In this document: positions 51,111-59,867 of the stretch, piece by piece | Layout of the letters: every line of letters starts with the position of its first letter | Numbering within the stretch: position 1 is the first letter of the stretch | NCBI RefSeq assembly: GCF_003385185.1 | Contig: NZ_PQHZ01000004.1 | Coordinates: forward strand, 173,124-237,123 | DNA from: Amycolatopsis palatopharyngis | GTDB taxonomy: Bacteria; Actinomycetota; Actinomycetes; Mycobacteriales; Pseudonocardiaceae | Reading direction: 5' to 3' | Length of the DNA: 64,000 nt | Made by a program: the position numbers and the translations under genes | Notes under the pieces: model-generated | What the model saw: the letters and a program-made list of their open reading frames with translations, nothing else | Told to the model about the DNA's origin: nothing | The model's database searches: none

Positions 51111-52811
51111 CTACTCGTTCGACGACGTGGGCTCCTCCGGGCCGCCGGAGACCGGCTCCGTACGCCGATCGGCCGGGTAGCGGAGGTTCTCCACCATCTC
51201 CTCCAGGTGCTTCGGCGGCGGCGCCGTCAGCTTCGACACCACGATCGCCACGATGAAGTTGATCGCCGCGCCGATGGCACCGATCGCCTCCGGGCTGATG
51301 TTCAGAATCAGCTCGTTCTCCGAGGTCCCGAACACTTCCAACGTGTAGATCATGTAGCTGATCGTCACCGTGAGACCGGCGATCATGCCCGCCGCGGCAC
51401 CCTTGTCGTTGCACCGTTTCCAGAAGACCCCGAGCACGATCGCGGGGAAGAAGCTGCACGCTGCGAGCCCGAAAGCGAACGCCACCACCTGTGCCACGAA
51501 CGCGGGCGGGTTGATGCCAGCGATCACGGCCACGATCACCGCACCGGCCATCGCGACCCTGCCGACCAGCAGCCGCTCACGGTCGTTGGCGTGCTTACGG
51601 AAGCGGCGGAAGTAGAAGTCGTGTGACACCGACGACGAGATGACCAGCAGCAGACCGGCCGCGGTGGACATCGCCGCCGCCATACCGCCCGCCGCGACGA
51701 GCCCGACGATGGGTGCGGGCAGCCCCGCGATCTCCGGGGAGGCGAGCACCAGAATGTCGTTGTTGATCGTGAGATCGGCACCGGCGTCTGCGCTGTTGCT
51801 CACCGACTCGATCGTGGTGGCGTTGGGATCGACCGTAACCAGACCGGTGGCACGCCAGTTCTCGATCCACTGTGGAAGCTGGTCCACCGAACGACCCTGC
51901 ACGCCCTCCAGGAGATTGAACTTGGTGAAGGCACCCACTGCCGGAGCGGTCGTGTAGAGCAGGCCGATGAACAGCAGTGCCCAGAACGCCGAGTACCTGG
52001 AACCTCGCACGGTCTTCGTGGTGTAGAACCTGATGATCACGTGTGGCAGGCCTGCCGTACCGATCATCAGCGTCAGCGTCACCAGGAAGATGTCGATCAT
52101 CGGCCGTGCGGTGAACGCCTCGGTGTACCGGTCGAGCCCGAACTCGGCGCTCAGCGCGTTCAGTTCGTTCAGGATCTGCCCGAAGGACACCTGCGGGATC
52201 GGGATTCCGGTGACCATCTGTGCGACGGCGACCGCCGGGATCAGATAGGCGACGATCAGCACCGTGTACTGAGCCACCTGCGTCCAGGTGATGCCCTTCA
52301 TCCCGCCCAGTACGGCATAGGTGAAGATGATCGCCGCCGCGATGGCCACGCCGCCGTTGATGTTGATGCCGAGGAAGCGACTGAACACGATGCCGCCGCC
52401 GTTCATCTGGCCCACCACGTAGGTGAACGAGATGATGATCGCCGCACCGGCGGCGACCGTGCGCACGAACTCGGAGTACCGGTCGCCGACGAATTCCGGC
52501 ACCGTGTACTTGCCCCACTTACGCAGATACGGCGCGATCAGCATGGCCAGCAGCACGTAGCCGCCCGTCCAGCCCATCAGGTAGATCGAGCCGTCGGAGC
52601 CGAGGAACGCGATGAGGCCGGCCATCGAGATGAACGACGCCGCTGACATCCAGTCGGCGGCGATGGCCGCGCCGTTGGCGACCGTCGGGATGCCCTGTCC
52701 CGCGACGTAGAAGCCCTTGGTCTCCGCGACGCGGCTGCGCCACGCGATCGAGATGTAGACCCCGAACGACAGGATGATGAAGATCAGCGTCCAGACCTGG
52801 ATGTTGCTCAT
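51111..52811 (-). CDS. Cation/acetate-type symporter large subunit (SSS, ActP-like)
   Basis: A 566-residue sodium:solute symporter with about 13-14 helices. AADWMSAASFISMAGLIAFL, MNGGGIVFSRFLGININGGV, LMIGTAGLPHVIIRFYTTKT and AAAMSTAAGLLLVISSSVSH are the ActP/DUF4212-associated subtype signatures. It probably imports acetate or another short carboxylate. It forms a coupled pair with the DUF4212 gene upstream (ATGA overlap). Confidence 0.87.
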   Translation of the reverse strand: MSNIQVWTLIFIILSFGVYISIAWRSRVAETKGFYVAGQGIPTVANGAAIAADWMSAASFISMAGLIAFLGSDGSIYLMGWTGGYVLLAMLIAPYLRKWGKYTVPEFVGDRYSEFVRTVAAGAAIIISFTYVVGQMNGGGIVFSRFLGININGGVAIAAAIIFTYAVLGGMKGITWTQVAQYTVLIVAYLIPAVAVAQMVTGIPIPQVSFGQILNELNALSAEFGLDRYTEAFTARPMIDIFLVTLTLMIGTAGLPHVIIRFYTTKTVRGSRYSAFWALLFIGLLYTTAPAVGAFTKFNLLEGVQGRSVDQLPQWIENWRATGLVTVDPNATTIESVSNSADAGADLTINNDILVLASPEIAGLPAPIVGLVAAGGMAAAMSTAAGLLLVISSSVSHDFYFRRFRKHANDRERLLVGRVAMAGAVIVAVIAGINPPAFVAQVVAFAFGLAACSFFPAIVLGVFWKRCNDKGAAAGMIAGLTVTISYMIYTLEVFGTSENELILNISPEAIGAIGAAINFIVAIVVSKLTAPPPKHLEEMVENLRYPADRRTEPVSGGPEEPTSSNE

Positions 52812-53119
52812 TGCCGCCGGCCCTCCTCGTCACGCTCGCTGACGCCGAACTTGTCGTCGAGGCGGTCCATGCGTACCGCGTAAATGAGGATGAGCAGCAG
52901 GAACGTATAGATGGAGCCCTGCTGGGCGATCCAGAACCCGAGCGGGTACCCGCCGAAACTGACCTGGTTCAGCTGCTCGACGAACAGGATGCCGCCGCAG
53001 AACGGCACGATGAACCAGACACTGAGCAGCGCGAGCATCAGCCGGAGGTTCCGCCGCCAGTATTCTCGCCGCCAGTCGCCCTGCGAGGGCGACTGGCTTT
53101 CTTCTCCTGTGTGCGCCAC
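52808..53119 (-). CDS. DUF4212 small symporter subunit
   Basis: A 103-residue protein with two helices (about 28-49 and 65-84): YWRRNLRLMLALLSVWFIVP, FGGYPLGFWIAQQGSIYTFL. DUF4212 proteins are the small partners of SSS-type carboxylate symporters. The stop overlaps the start of the large subunit. Confidence 0.9.
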   Translation of the reverse strand: MAHTGEESQSPSQGDWRREYWRRNLRLMLALLSVWFIVPFCGGILFVEQLNQVSFGGYPLGFWIAQQGSIYTFLLLILIYAVRMDRLDDKFGVSERDEEGRRQ

Positions 53120-53368
53120 CGCTGGCTCCCTTCGGTCGAAACCGCGTCACGGGTGCGGAAAGGATCGAGCGGGCGAATCGGACATGGCAACGATTCGTCC
53201 CCCAGCGTCGTGAACGGGGCCATGAGCGGTCGCGGGCCGCGCCTCGCCGTGCTCCGGCGGCGGCCGGGAACCGCTCGGGTGCCCGATCCGGCCGCTCACC
53301 CCCGGCCGGTGACCTCTCGCGAACGCACGGCTTGGTGACGTGGCTCACGGCGCACCTAAACTCGCGGC

Positions 53369-53788
53369 ATGTCCTCGGTGACCAGCACGGGTGGAGCGAC
53401 GACGGGTCGTCGGCGTGTCATGCACGTCGGCAGCGCCGGCATGATCTTCGGTGGGCTGCTGATCCTTGTCGGTTCGCTCCTGCCGTGGGTATCCACCCCG
53501 GTGGGCCATTTCTCCGGCGCCGCCGGCCCCGGGCTGTGGACTCTGTGCGCGGGCACCATCGCCATCGCCGGCGCGCTGCTGCCGTACCGCCGCCTCGCCC
53601 TCGCGCATGCTCTGGTGCCGGGCGTCGCCGTCGCGGTGCTGGTGACGTGGCAACTGCTCCGGATCGCGCAGTTGAGCGCGAGCACGGACAGTTGGGGCAG
53701 CTTGCTGCCGGGTATCGGCCTCGTCATCGCGGGTGGGGGCGCGTTCGTCCTGGTCCGGACCGCATCGCGGATTCGCGGCGCGGACTAG
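53369..53788 (+). CDS. Four-helix membrane protein, unknown function
   Basis: A 139-residue protein with four hydrophobic segments (MIFGGLLILVGSLLPWV, LWTLCAGTIAIAGALLPY, LVPGVAVAVLVTWQLLR, GIGLVIAGGGAFVLV). The LPWV motif in the first helix recurs in many small actinobacterial membrane proteins. Function unknown. The gap upstream (53120-53368) holds both divergent promoters, with no other feature seen. Confidence 0.7.
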   Translation: MSSVTSTGGATTGRRRVMHVGSAGMIFGGLLILVGSLLPWVSTPVGHFSGAAGPGLWTLCAGTIAIAGALLPYRRLALAHALVPGVAVAVLVTWQLLRIAQLSASTDSWGSLLPGIGLVIAGGGAFVLVRTASRIRGAD

Positions 53789-53873
53789 CGCGGGCGAGAG
53801 CGTTCCAGGTGGTGGCGCGGCCGCCGCGGCATCGTGGTTCTCATGGCCAGACCCGCGCAGTAGGGTGCTCGAT

Positions 53874-54254
53874 GTGGCTTCGTCCGCTGTGGATCCGGCC
53901 TGGGACGACCCCGACGACGAGGATCGATGGGTCCCCGATGTCGGGGACGAGTACGACATGCCCGCCGACGTCGACGCGGCGTTCCGTACGGTGCGCCGCG
54001 TTGCCGTTGGTCATTTCGTCGTGTTCCTCGGTGTCGTCGTCGCGGTCCCGATCCTGACGCTGACCGTCGACTGGTGGTCGGAGGGGCGACTGGTCGGCGG
54101 CATGACGCCCAGCTTCGTCATGGCGGCGGTCGGGCTCTACGTGTTCTTCTTCCTGCTCGCGGCCGCCGCGGCGACCCTGTCGAACGCCGTCGAGGACCGC
54201 ATGCTCGGCGCCCCCGAGCAGGAGACACCCGACTCCGGCGGCGAGAAATCGTGA
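53874..54254 (+). CDS. Two-helix membrane protein preceding the symporter
   Basis: A 126-residue protein. An acidic N terminus (DPAWDDPDDEDRWVPDVGDE) precedes two helices (about 42-64 and 80-104, VGHFVVFLGVVVAVPILTLT and MAAVGLYVFFFLLAAAAATL). Its place directly before an SSS symporter with GTGA overlap suggests it is the small subunit of that transporter, in the role DUF4212 plays across the gap. Confidence 0.72.
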   Translation: MASSAVDPAWDDPDDEDRWVPDVGDEYDMPADVDAAFRTVRRVAVGHFVVFLGVVVAVPILTLTVDWWSEGRLVGGMTPSFVMAAVGLYVFFFLLAAAAATLSNAVEDRMLGAPEQETPDSGGEKS

Positions 54255-55933
54255 TCGCCGCGAGCCTCACGGTGCTGGTCGCGCTGTTCGCGGCGGTGCT
54301 GATCGCCGGGCTCGTGCTGCGCCCACGCGGCGCGTCCACATTCGAGTTCTACCTCGCCGGCAGGCAGGTCGGTGTCGTGACCAACGCCTGCGCGATCTGC
54401 GGTGACTACTTCTCGGCCGCGTCGTTCCTTGGCGTGGCCGCCGCCGTCTACGTCTCCGGCCTCGACGGCGTGTGGTACGCGACCGGCTTCGCCGCGGGTT
54501 TCGTACCCGTGCTGCTCTTCGTGGCCGCGCCGCTGCGCCGGTTCGGCGAATTCTCCATTCCGGACTTCCTGGGCCGCAGGCTCGGCTCCGAACGGGTGCG
54601 ACTCACCGCGGTCACCGTCGTGCAGCTCGTCATCCTGTCCTATCTCGTGCCGCAGGCAGTGGGCAGCGGTCTGACGTGGGAGCTGCTTGTCGGCGAGGGC
54701 GTTGCCGGCCTCTCGCCGTACGCCACCGGCGTCGTCGTGTCCACAGTGGCCATCGCGGCGCTGGTCGTCGTCGGGGGAATGCGCGGCACCACATGGACGC
54801 AGGCCGTGCAGTTCCTGTTGCTGCTCGCCGTGTTCATCTGGCTGGCGATCGTCGTGCTCCGGTCCGGCTTCAGCTATCCCGACGCTGTCGGACGGCTCTC
54901 GGACAAACCGCTCGGCAATCCGGCCGAGGTCGACGGAAACTGGCAGCTAGAGGTGGCGGAGAACCGGTTGGAGAGCGGCGAACCCGCGTATTTCGGGAAC
55001 CCGGGCGGCCGGTACGGCCCGCTCGGGCAGATCACGCTCATCGTCACGCTCATGTTCGGCACCGCGGGCCTGCCACACGTGATGAACCGCTACTTCACGA
55101 GCCCGACGGGCACCGCCGCTCGGATGACCACCGTGTGGGTCCTGGGCTTCGCCGGTGTCTTCTACGCCCTTGCGGTGCTGATCGGTACCGCGGCGCGGTC
55201 ACTCGTGTCGCAGGCGGTGCCCGACCGGCCGTGGCTCGCGGACCTGACCGTCAATGGTGTGCTGCGCGTGCCGGAGCACGCACCGCTCGTGCTCGGCCGG
55301 ATCTACGGCGGTGACACCGGGCTCGCCGTGGTGGCGATCGGGGCGCTCATCGCGGTGTTGTCCACGATCGCGGGACTGTTGCTGGCCTCGGCCGCCTCCT
55401 GGGGACACGACGTGTACGAGCGGCACATCAACCCGGTTGCCACCCAGCGGCAGGCGGTGTGGGCGGGGCGGGCCGCCGTCTTGGTGGTCGCGGCGCTGTC
55501 GGCGGGGCTCGCCCTCCTGTTGCGGCCGTACTCGCTGACCGCCATGTTCCCCTCCATCGTGGCCACCATGGTGACCTGGGCGTTCGCGCTCGCGGGATCG
55601 GCGCTGGCGCCGGTGTTCATCCTCGCCATCTGGTGGCGGCGGACGACCGCGCCCGGGGCGGTGGCCGGCATGGCCGTCGGGGCGCTGACGGCGATCAGCC
55701 TGGTTGCGGTGGCGCCGTCGGCCGGTGAGAGTGGCATCGGTGAGATCTTGTTCGCACCCACGATCGTGGCCGCCCCGTTGGCCACGCTGGTCACCGTGAT
55801 CGTCTCGCTGCGTACCACCGCGCCCGCCGATGTGGAGCGGCTGTGGCTCAAGCTGCACGGGACCGCGGCCGATCGGCGGGCGGTGCGGCTGGCCAAGCTC
55901 ACGATCGCGGGCGTCGACGGGAAGAGACGATGA
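54251..55933 (+). CDS. Sodium:solute symporter (SSS), coupled to a two-component system
   Basis: A 560-residue SSS protein with about 13 helices: STFEFYLAGRQVGVVTNACA, GDYFSAASFLGVAAAVYVSG, MFGTAGLPHVMNRYFTSPTG and VLSTIAGLLLASAASWGHDV. It resembles ActP-type carboxylate transporters. Its stop overlaps the histidine-kinase start (ATGA) and its start overlaps the small-subunit stop, so transport and sensing are co-translated. The transporter may take part in signal detection. Confidence 0.88.
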   Translation: MIAASLTVLVALFAAVLIAGLVLRPRGASTFEFYLAGRQVGVVTNACAICGDYFSAASFLGVAAAVYVSGLDGVWYATGFAAGFVPVLLFVAAPLRRFGEFSIPDFLGRRLGSERVRLTAVTVVQLVILSYLVPQAVGSGLTWELLVGEGVAGLSPYATGVVVSTVAIAALVVVGGMRGTTWTQAVQFLLLLAVFIWLAIVVLRSGFSYPDAVGRLSDKPLGNPAEVDGNWQLEVAENRLESGEPAYFGNPGGRYGPLGQITLIVTLMFGTAGLPHVMNRYFTSPTGTAARMTTVWVLGFAGVFYALAVLIGTAARSLVSQAVPDRPWLADLTVNGVLRVPEHAPLVLGRIYGGDTGLAVVAIGALIAVLSTIAGLLLASAASWGHDVYERHINPVATQRQAVWAGRAAVLVVAALSAGLALLLRPYSLTAMFPSIVATMVTWAFALAGSALAPVFILAIWWRRTTAPGAVAGMAVGALTAISLVAVAPSAGESGIGEILFAPTIVAAPLATLVTVIVSLRTTAPADVERLWLKLHGTAADRRAVRLAKLTIAGVDGKRR

Positions 55934-57207
55934 GGAACGGCAGTTGGCCACTGGCGATCGCGGTGGCGCTCACGTGGGGCTTCGTCTACCTGGTCACGCA
56001 GGTCTTTCCCGACCCGCCGCTGGAGGTCGAGGCCACCGTCCTGATCGGAGTCGGGATCACGTTGGTGCTCACCATCGGCTACCCGTCCGCGCTGCGCGGC
56101 CCCCGAAGGGCGGGGCCGATGCGGCGCTCCGCGGGGCGGCAGGGTCGCACGATCGCCGCGGTCGGCAGGTCCATGCCGTTGCGGTCCGGGCTGACCGCCG
56201 AGACCGCGCGCCGGGCCGTGCAGCTGTTGCATCCCGTACTCGGGGGTGATTCGGTGGCGATCACCGACCGCGAGCGGGTGCTCGCGTTCCAGGGCCCCGG
56301 CTCCGACCACCACACGGTGGGTGAGCGGCCGCAGACGGAGGCGTCGGCCAGGGTGCTCGCCAAGGGAAAGACGGTCGTGGTGCGGCGCAGGAGCCGCCTC
56401 GGCTGCCCGTCATCGGACTGTCCTTTGCAGAGCGCCGTGATCTCGCCACTCGCCATCGGCAAGCGCGTGGTCGGGACACTCAAGGTCTACCGCGTGGACG
56501 AGATCCCGCCACCGAGAGACGTCGTCGAGGGCGTGGCCGGGATCATGTCGCTGCATCTTGAGCTGTCCGAACTGGACTACGAGCGCAAGTTGGCCGTGGA
56601 CGCCAAGCTCGACACCCTGCGCGCCCAGATCAACCCGCACTTCCTGTTCAACACGCTCAACACCATCGCCTCGAAGGCGCGCACCGACCCGGAAGAGGCT
56701 CGCAGGCTGCTGCTGCGGCTGTCCGACTTCTTCCGGTACGCCGTCCGGCAGGAAGGGCACCTGGTCGAGTTCGGACAGGAGTACTTCTTCGTGCGCACCT
56801 ATCTTTCCCTGGAACAGGCTCGCTACGGCAAGCGGCTGCGCGTGCGCTACGACATCGATCCGCAGGTGCTGACCGCGCACGTACCGGTGCTGACGATCCA
56901 GCCGCTGGTCGAGAATGCCGTGAAGCACGGTCTTTCCGACAAGGTCGACGGTGGCACCGTGAGGCTGAAGGCCCGCGTCGACCCGTTGACCCGGACCACG
57001 TCGATCCGCGTCTCCGACGACGGGGTCGGCATGTCGCCGGAACTGCTGGAGCGGCTGACCTCCGGCGACGGCGCCGCGGACGGTGGGGTTGGGCTGCGCA
57101 ACATCTCGCAGCGGATGCAGGCCCTGTACGGCGAGCGTTATCGTCTCGACATCCAATCCGACTACGGTAACGGGACCGTCATCGACCTGCGCATCCCCTT
57201 GGGGTGA
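55930..57207 (+). CDS. LytS/YehU-family sensor histidine kinase
   Basis: A 425-residue kinase. Two N-terminal helices (about 5-25 and 35-52) precede a GAF-like sensor (about 80-210). The LytS dimerisation region follows, with LDTLRAQINPHFLFNTLNTI (phospho-acceptor His in NPHFLFN), then the ATPase core (LTIQPLVENAVKHGLSDKVD and VSDDGVGMSPELLERL). The GAF-like part contains a CPSSDC pair that could sense redox or metal. It is coupled to the upstream symporter and downstream regulator by ATGA and GTGA overlaps. Confidence 0.9.
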   Translation: MRNGSWPLAIAVALTWGFVYLVTQVFPDPPLEVEATVLIGVGITLVLTIGYPSALRGPRRAGPMRRSAGRQGRTIAAVGRSMPLRSGLTAETARRAVQLLHPVLGGDSVAITDRERVLAFQGPGSDHHTVGERPQTEASARVLAKGKTVVVRRRSRLGCPSSDCPLQSAVISPLAIGKRVVGTLKVYRVDEIPPPRDVVEGVAGIMSLHLELSELDYERKLAVDAKLDTLRAQINPHFLFNTLNTIASKARTDPEEARRLLLRLSDFFRYAVRQEGHLVEFGQEYFFVRTYLSLEQARYGKRLRVRYDIDPQVLTAHVPVLTIQPLVENAVKHGLSDKVDGGTVRLKARVDPLTRTTSIRVSDDGVGMSPELLERLTSGDGAADGGVGLRNISQRMQALYGERYRLDIQSDYGNGTVIDLRIPLG

Positions 57208-57959
57208 TCGGCATGCGAGCTCACTGCCTCATCGTCGACGATGAGGCGCCCGCTCGGGAGGAGCTGCGTTACCTGCTGGGGACGTTCGAGCATGTCCAGG
57301 TGGTCGGCGAGGCAACCAACGCCGAGGAGGCGCTGGTCCTCCTGCGGTCGCTGCACTACGACCTGGTGCTGCTGGACATCAAGATGCCGGGCGGTACCGG
57401 GCTGGAAGTGGCGGAAGCGGTGCGCCACTCGCCCAACGCACCGAAGGTCATCTTCACCACCGCCTACCCGGACTACGCCGTGGACGCGTTCGACGTTGAC
57501 GCCGTCGACTACCTGGTGAAGCCGTTCGACGCCGAGCGGCTCGGCCGCGCGCTCGACCGGGCGCTGTCGGGTGGGACCGCCGACGAGATCGAACAGCCAC
57601 CGGCGCCGCGCGGTCCCGCGCTGGACCCGCTCGGACGCATCCCCGTGCAGCAGGGCGACCGGACCGTACTCGTCGATGCGTCGGCGATCCTGTACGCCAG
57701 CGCCGCGCGTGGCTACTCGTACCTGCAGCTCGCCGGTGAGCGGGTACTGGTGAGCCTGTCGCTGAACGAGCTGGAACGCAGGCTCACCGGTCATTTCTTC
57801 CGGACGCATCGGTCCTATTTGGTCAACTTGAACCACGTCCGTGAGTTGCGGCCGGACTTCAACGGCGCACTGGTGCTCGTGATGGACGACCGCAGGCGCA
57901 GCCGCGTCGAGGTGTCCCGCAGGCACGCCCGGGAGCTGCGCCGCCTGCTCGGTCTGTGA
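57204..57959 (+). CDS. LytTR-family response regulator
   Basis: A 251-residue regulator with receiver (HCLIVDDEAPAREELRYLLG, phospho-Asp in LVLLDIKMPGG, Lys in DYLVKPFDAER) and a C-terminal LytTR DNA-binding domain (RIPVQQGDRTVLVDASAILY, SLNELERRLTGHFFRTHRSY). The GTG overlaps the kinase stop. Its likely target is the symporter promoters on either side. Confidence 0.92.
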   Translation: MIGMRAHCLIVDDEAPAREELRYLLGTFEHVQVVGEATNAEEALVLLRSLHYDLVLLDIKMPGGTGLEVAEAVRHSPNAPKVIFTTAYPDYAVDAFDVDAVDYLVKPFDAERLGRALDRALSGGTADEIEQPPAPRGPALDPLGRIPVQQGDRTVLVDASAILYASAARGYSYLQLAGERVLVSLSLNELERRLTGHFFRTHRSYLVNLNHVRELRPDFNGALVLVMDDRRRSRVEVSRRHARELRRLLGL

Positions 57960-58013
57960 CCATCGCACAGTTGGAAAGCCGTCCGGCCGAACCGTCCCCA
58001 AGCGACGAAGGTG

Positions 58014-59606
58014 TCAGGCTGGTTGCGCTCCTGGCCTGCCGTCCTCGATGACGAAGGTGGCGCGATCGCGGATCGGCGCACCGGGTCGGCTGACGTAGTC
58101 GACGACGCGGAAGTCCGCTGTCCACTCGGTAGGTGTGACGATGTTGCGGACGTACCCCCGATTGCGGTTGATGAACTTGATGTGCGGGTTCTCCTGCAGC
58201 TGTACCCGGTCGCCGGGCCGCTGATCCTCGCCGTCACCGCCGCTGGTGATCGACGTGCCGACCAACTCGGTGGCGAGGGTGGCCGAATCGGGGTCATTGA
58301 AGTCCGCCTTCACGTCACAGACGTAACTGGCGTGCACGTCGCCGGTGAGCACGACCGGGTTGGACGTTCCCGCCGCGGCGAGATGGTCGCGCACCTCGTT
58401 GCGCTCGACGAGGTAGCCGTCCCACGCGTCGTTGCTGAAGTTGGTTCCCGGCCCGGCGACGAAGTCGCGCTGGGCGAAGAACACCTGCTGGGCCAGCACG
58501 TTCCAGCGGGCTGTTTGACCGGCCACCGCCTGGCGCAGCCAGGATTTCTGCTCCGCGCCGAGGATGCTGCGCGCCGGGTCCGCCCGTTTGGCGTCCCCCA
58601 CCTGGTCACTGCGGTACTGGCGGGTGTCGAGCAGGTAGAAGTCCATGAGGTCGCCGAATGTGAGGCGACGGTAGATCTGCACGTCCGGGCCGTTCGGGCG
58701 TTGCGCACGACGTAGCGGCATATGCTCGTAGTAGGCCTGAAACGCTCGTGCGCGGCGGCGGCGGAACACCTCTGGGTCGGCGTCCGGCTCGCCATCTCCC
58801 TGCGAGATCTCGTCGGCCCAGTTGTTCTCCACCTCGTGGTCGTCGAACACGACCGCCCAGGGGAACTCCGCGTGCGCGGCCTGCAGATCGGTATCCGACT
58901 TGTACTGGGCATGCCGGATCCGGTAGTCGGCAAGCGACCAGATCTCGCCGGTGGGGGAGTGTCCGCGCCCCAGCTCACCCTGGGCGTCACCTTCATAGAT
59001 GTAGTCGCCGAGAAACGCGACCAGGTCGAGGTCCTCCTCGGCCATGTGGGCGTATGCGTTGAAGAAACCGGCAGGGTAGTTCTGGCAACTGGCGAACGCG
59101 AAGGCGAACCGGTCCAGCCGGGCACCGACGGCCGGTGCGGTCTTCGTGCGAGCGACGGGGCTGAGCTCCGAACCGGCCCGGAAACGGTAGAAGTAGTCGG
59201 CGCCGGGGCGTAACCCCGACAGTTCGACGTGCGCCGAATGCCCTTCTTCCGGGCGGGTCAGTGCACTGCCGGCGGCGACCACGCGACGGAACTGCTCGTC
59301 CTCGGCAACCTGCCACGCCACGGGCACCGGTCGATCCGGCATCCCACCTCGGCCGTCCTCGGCCAGCGGTTCGGGTGCCAGCCGGGTCCACAAGACCACA
59401 CCGTCGGACAACGGATCCCCAGAAGCCACGCCAAGGCTGAACGGCGAACTCGGTACCTGGCCCCGGATCCGGTCGCGCGCCCATGCGGGAACGGAGGTCA
59501 TCGCCGACGACGCGCCCAGCGCGGCCACTCCGGCAGCGCCACCCAGCAGCACCTGACGACGTGACACCGAAGCGGACGACGACGGCGAACTCGTGGACTC
59601 GGACAT
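58014..59606 (-). CDS. phoD: Alkaline phosphatase D (PhoD), Tat-exported
   Basis: A 530-residue PhoD phosphatase/phosphodiesterase. The Tat signal SVSRRQVLLGGAAGVAALGA is followed by the N-terminal beta domain (PFSLGVASGDPLSDGVVLWT), FAFASCQNYPAGFFNAYAHM, LVAFLGDYIYEG, WAVVFDDHEVENNWADE and VVLTGDVHASYVCDV, which supply the metal ligands. It releases phosphate from organic phosphoesters outside the cell. ATG 59606 has GGAAAGG upstream. It is divergent from a PhoX-family gene. Confidence 0.92.
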   Translation of the reverse strand: MSESTSSPSSSASVSRRQVLLGGAAGVAALGASSAMTSVPAWARDRIRGQVPSSPFSLGVASGDPLSDGVVLWTRLAPEPLAEDGRGGMPDRPVPVAWQVAEDEQFRRVVAAGSALTRPEEGHSAHVELSGLRPGADYFYRFRAGSELSPVARTKTAPAVGARLDRFAFAFASCQNYPAGFFNAYAHMAEEDLDLVAFLGDYIYEGDAQGELGRGHSPTGEIWSLADYRIRHAQYKSDTDLQAAHAEFPWAVVFDDHEVENNWADEISQGDGEPDADPEVFRRRRARAFQAYYEHMPLRRAQRPNGPDVQIYRRLTFGDLMDFYLLDTRQYRSDQVGDAKRADPARSILGAEQKSWLRQAVAGQTARWNVLAQQVFFAQRDFVAGPGTNFSNDAWDGYLVERNEVRDHLAAAGTSNPVVLTGDVHASYVCDVKADFNDPDSATLATELVGTSITSGGDGEDQRPGDRVQLQENPHIKFINRNRGYVRNIVTPTEWTADFRVVDYVSRPGAPIRDRATFVIEDGRPGAQPA

Positions 59607-59867
59607 GTGTTCACCTTTCCCGTGGAAGTCACATGCTGGCTCACCCGTCGGTGGCCGCGCCTCATCAAGCCACACGTACGGCGACGTTCCAACCACGACA
59701 GGGTGAACGTTGAGCATCTCGGACAGGTGAGCGCTCTTGTACGGCGCCACAGTCTGCTTCGTGACATCGGTGTCGCGCGCTGTTCACCACCTACTGGACA
59801 GACATTCATGACAGCGCGCTTAGGTGTCGGCGACAGGTCTGAGCCGTAAGCAGAGGAGTGAACTCGC
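59607..59867. promoter_or_regulatory. Divergent phoD/phoX promoter region with PHO-box-like heptamers
   Basis: GTTCACC occurs at 59782-59788, followed 22 bases on by ATTCATG, and as its reverse complement GGTGAAC at 59702-59708 with a nearby GCTCACC on that strand. Actinobacterial PhoP binds direct repeats of GTTCACC-like 11-mers, so these are candidate sites. The spacing is imperfect. Confidence 0.4.
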
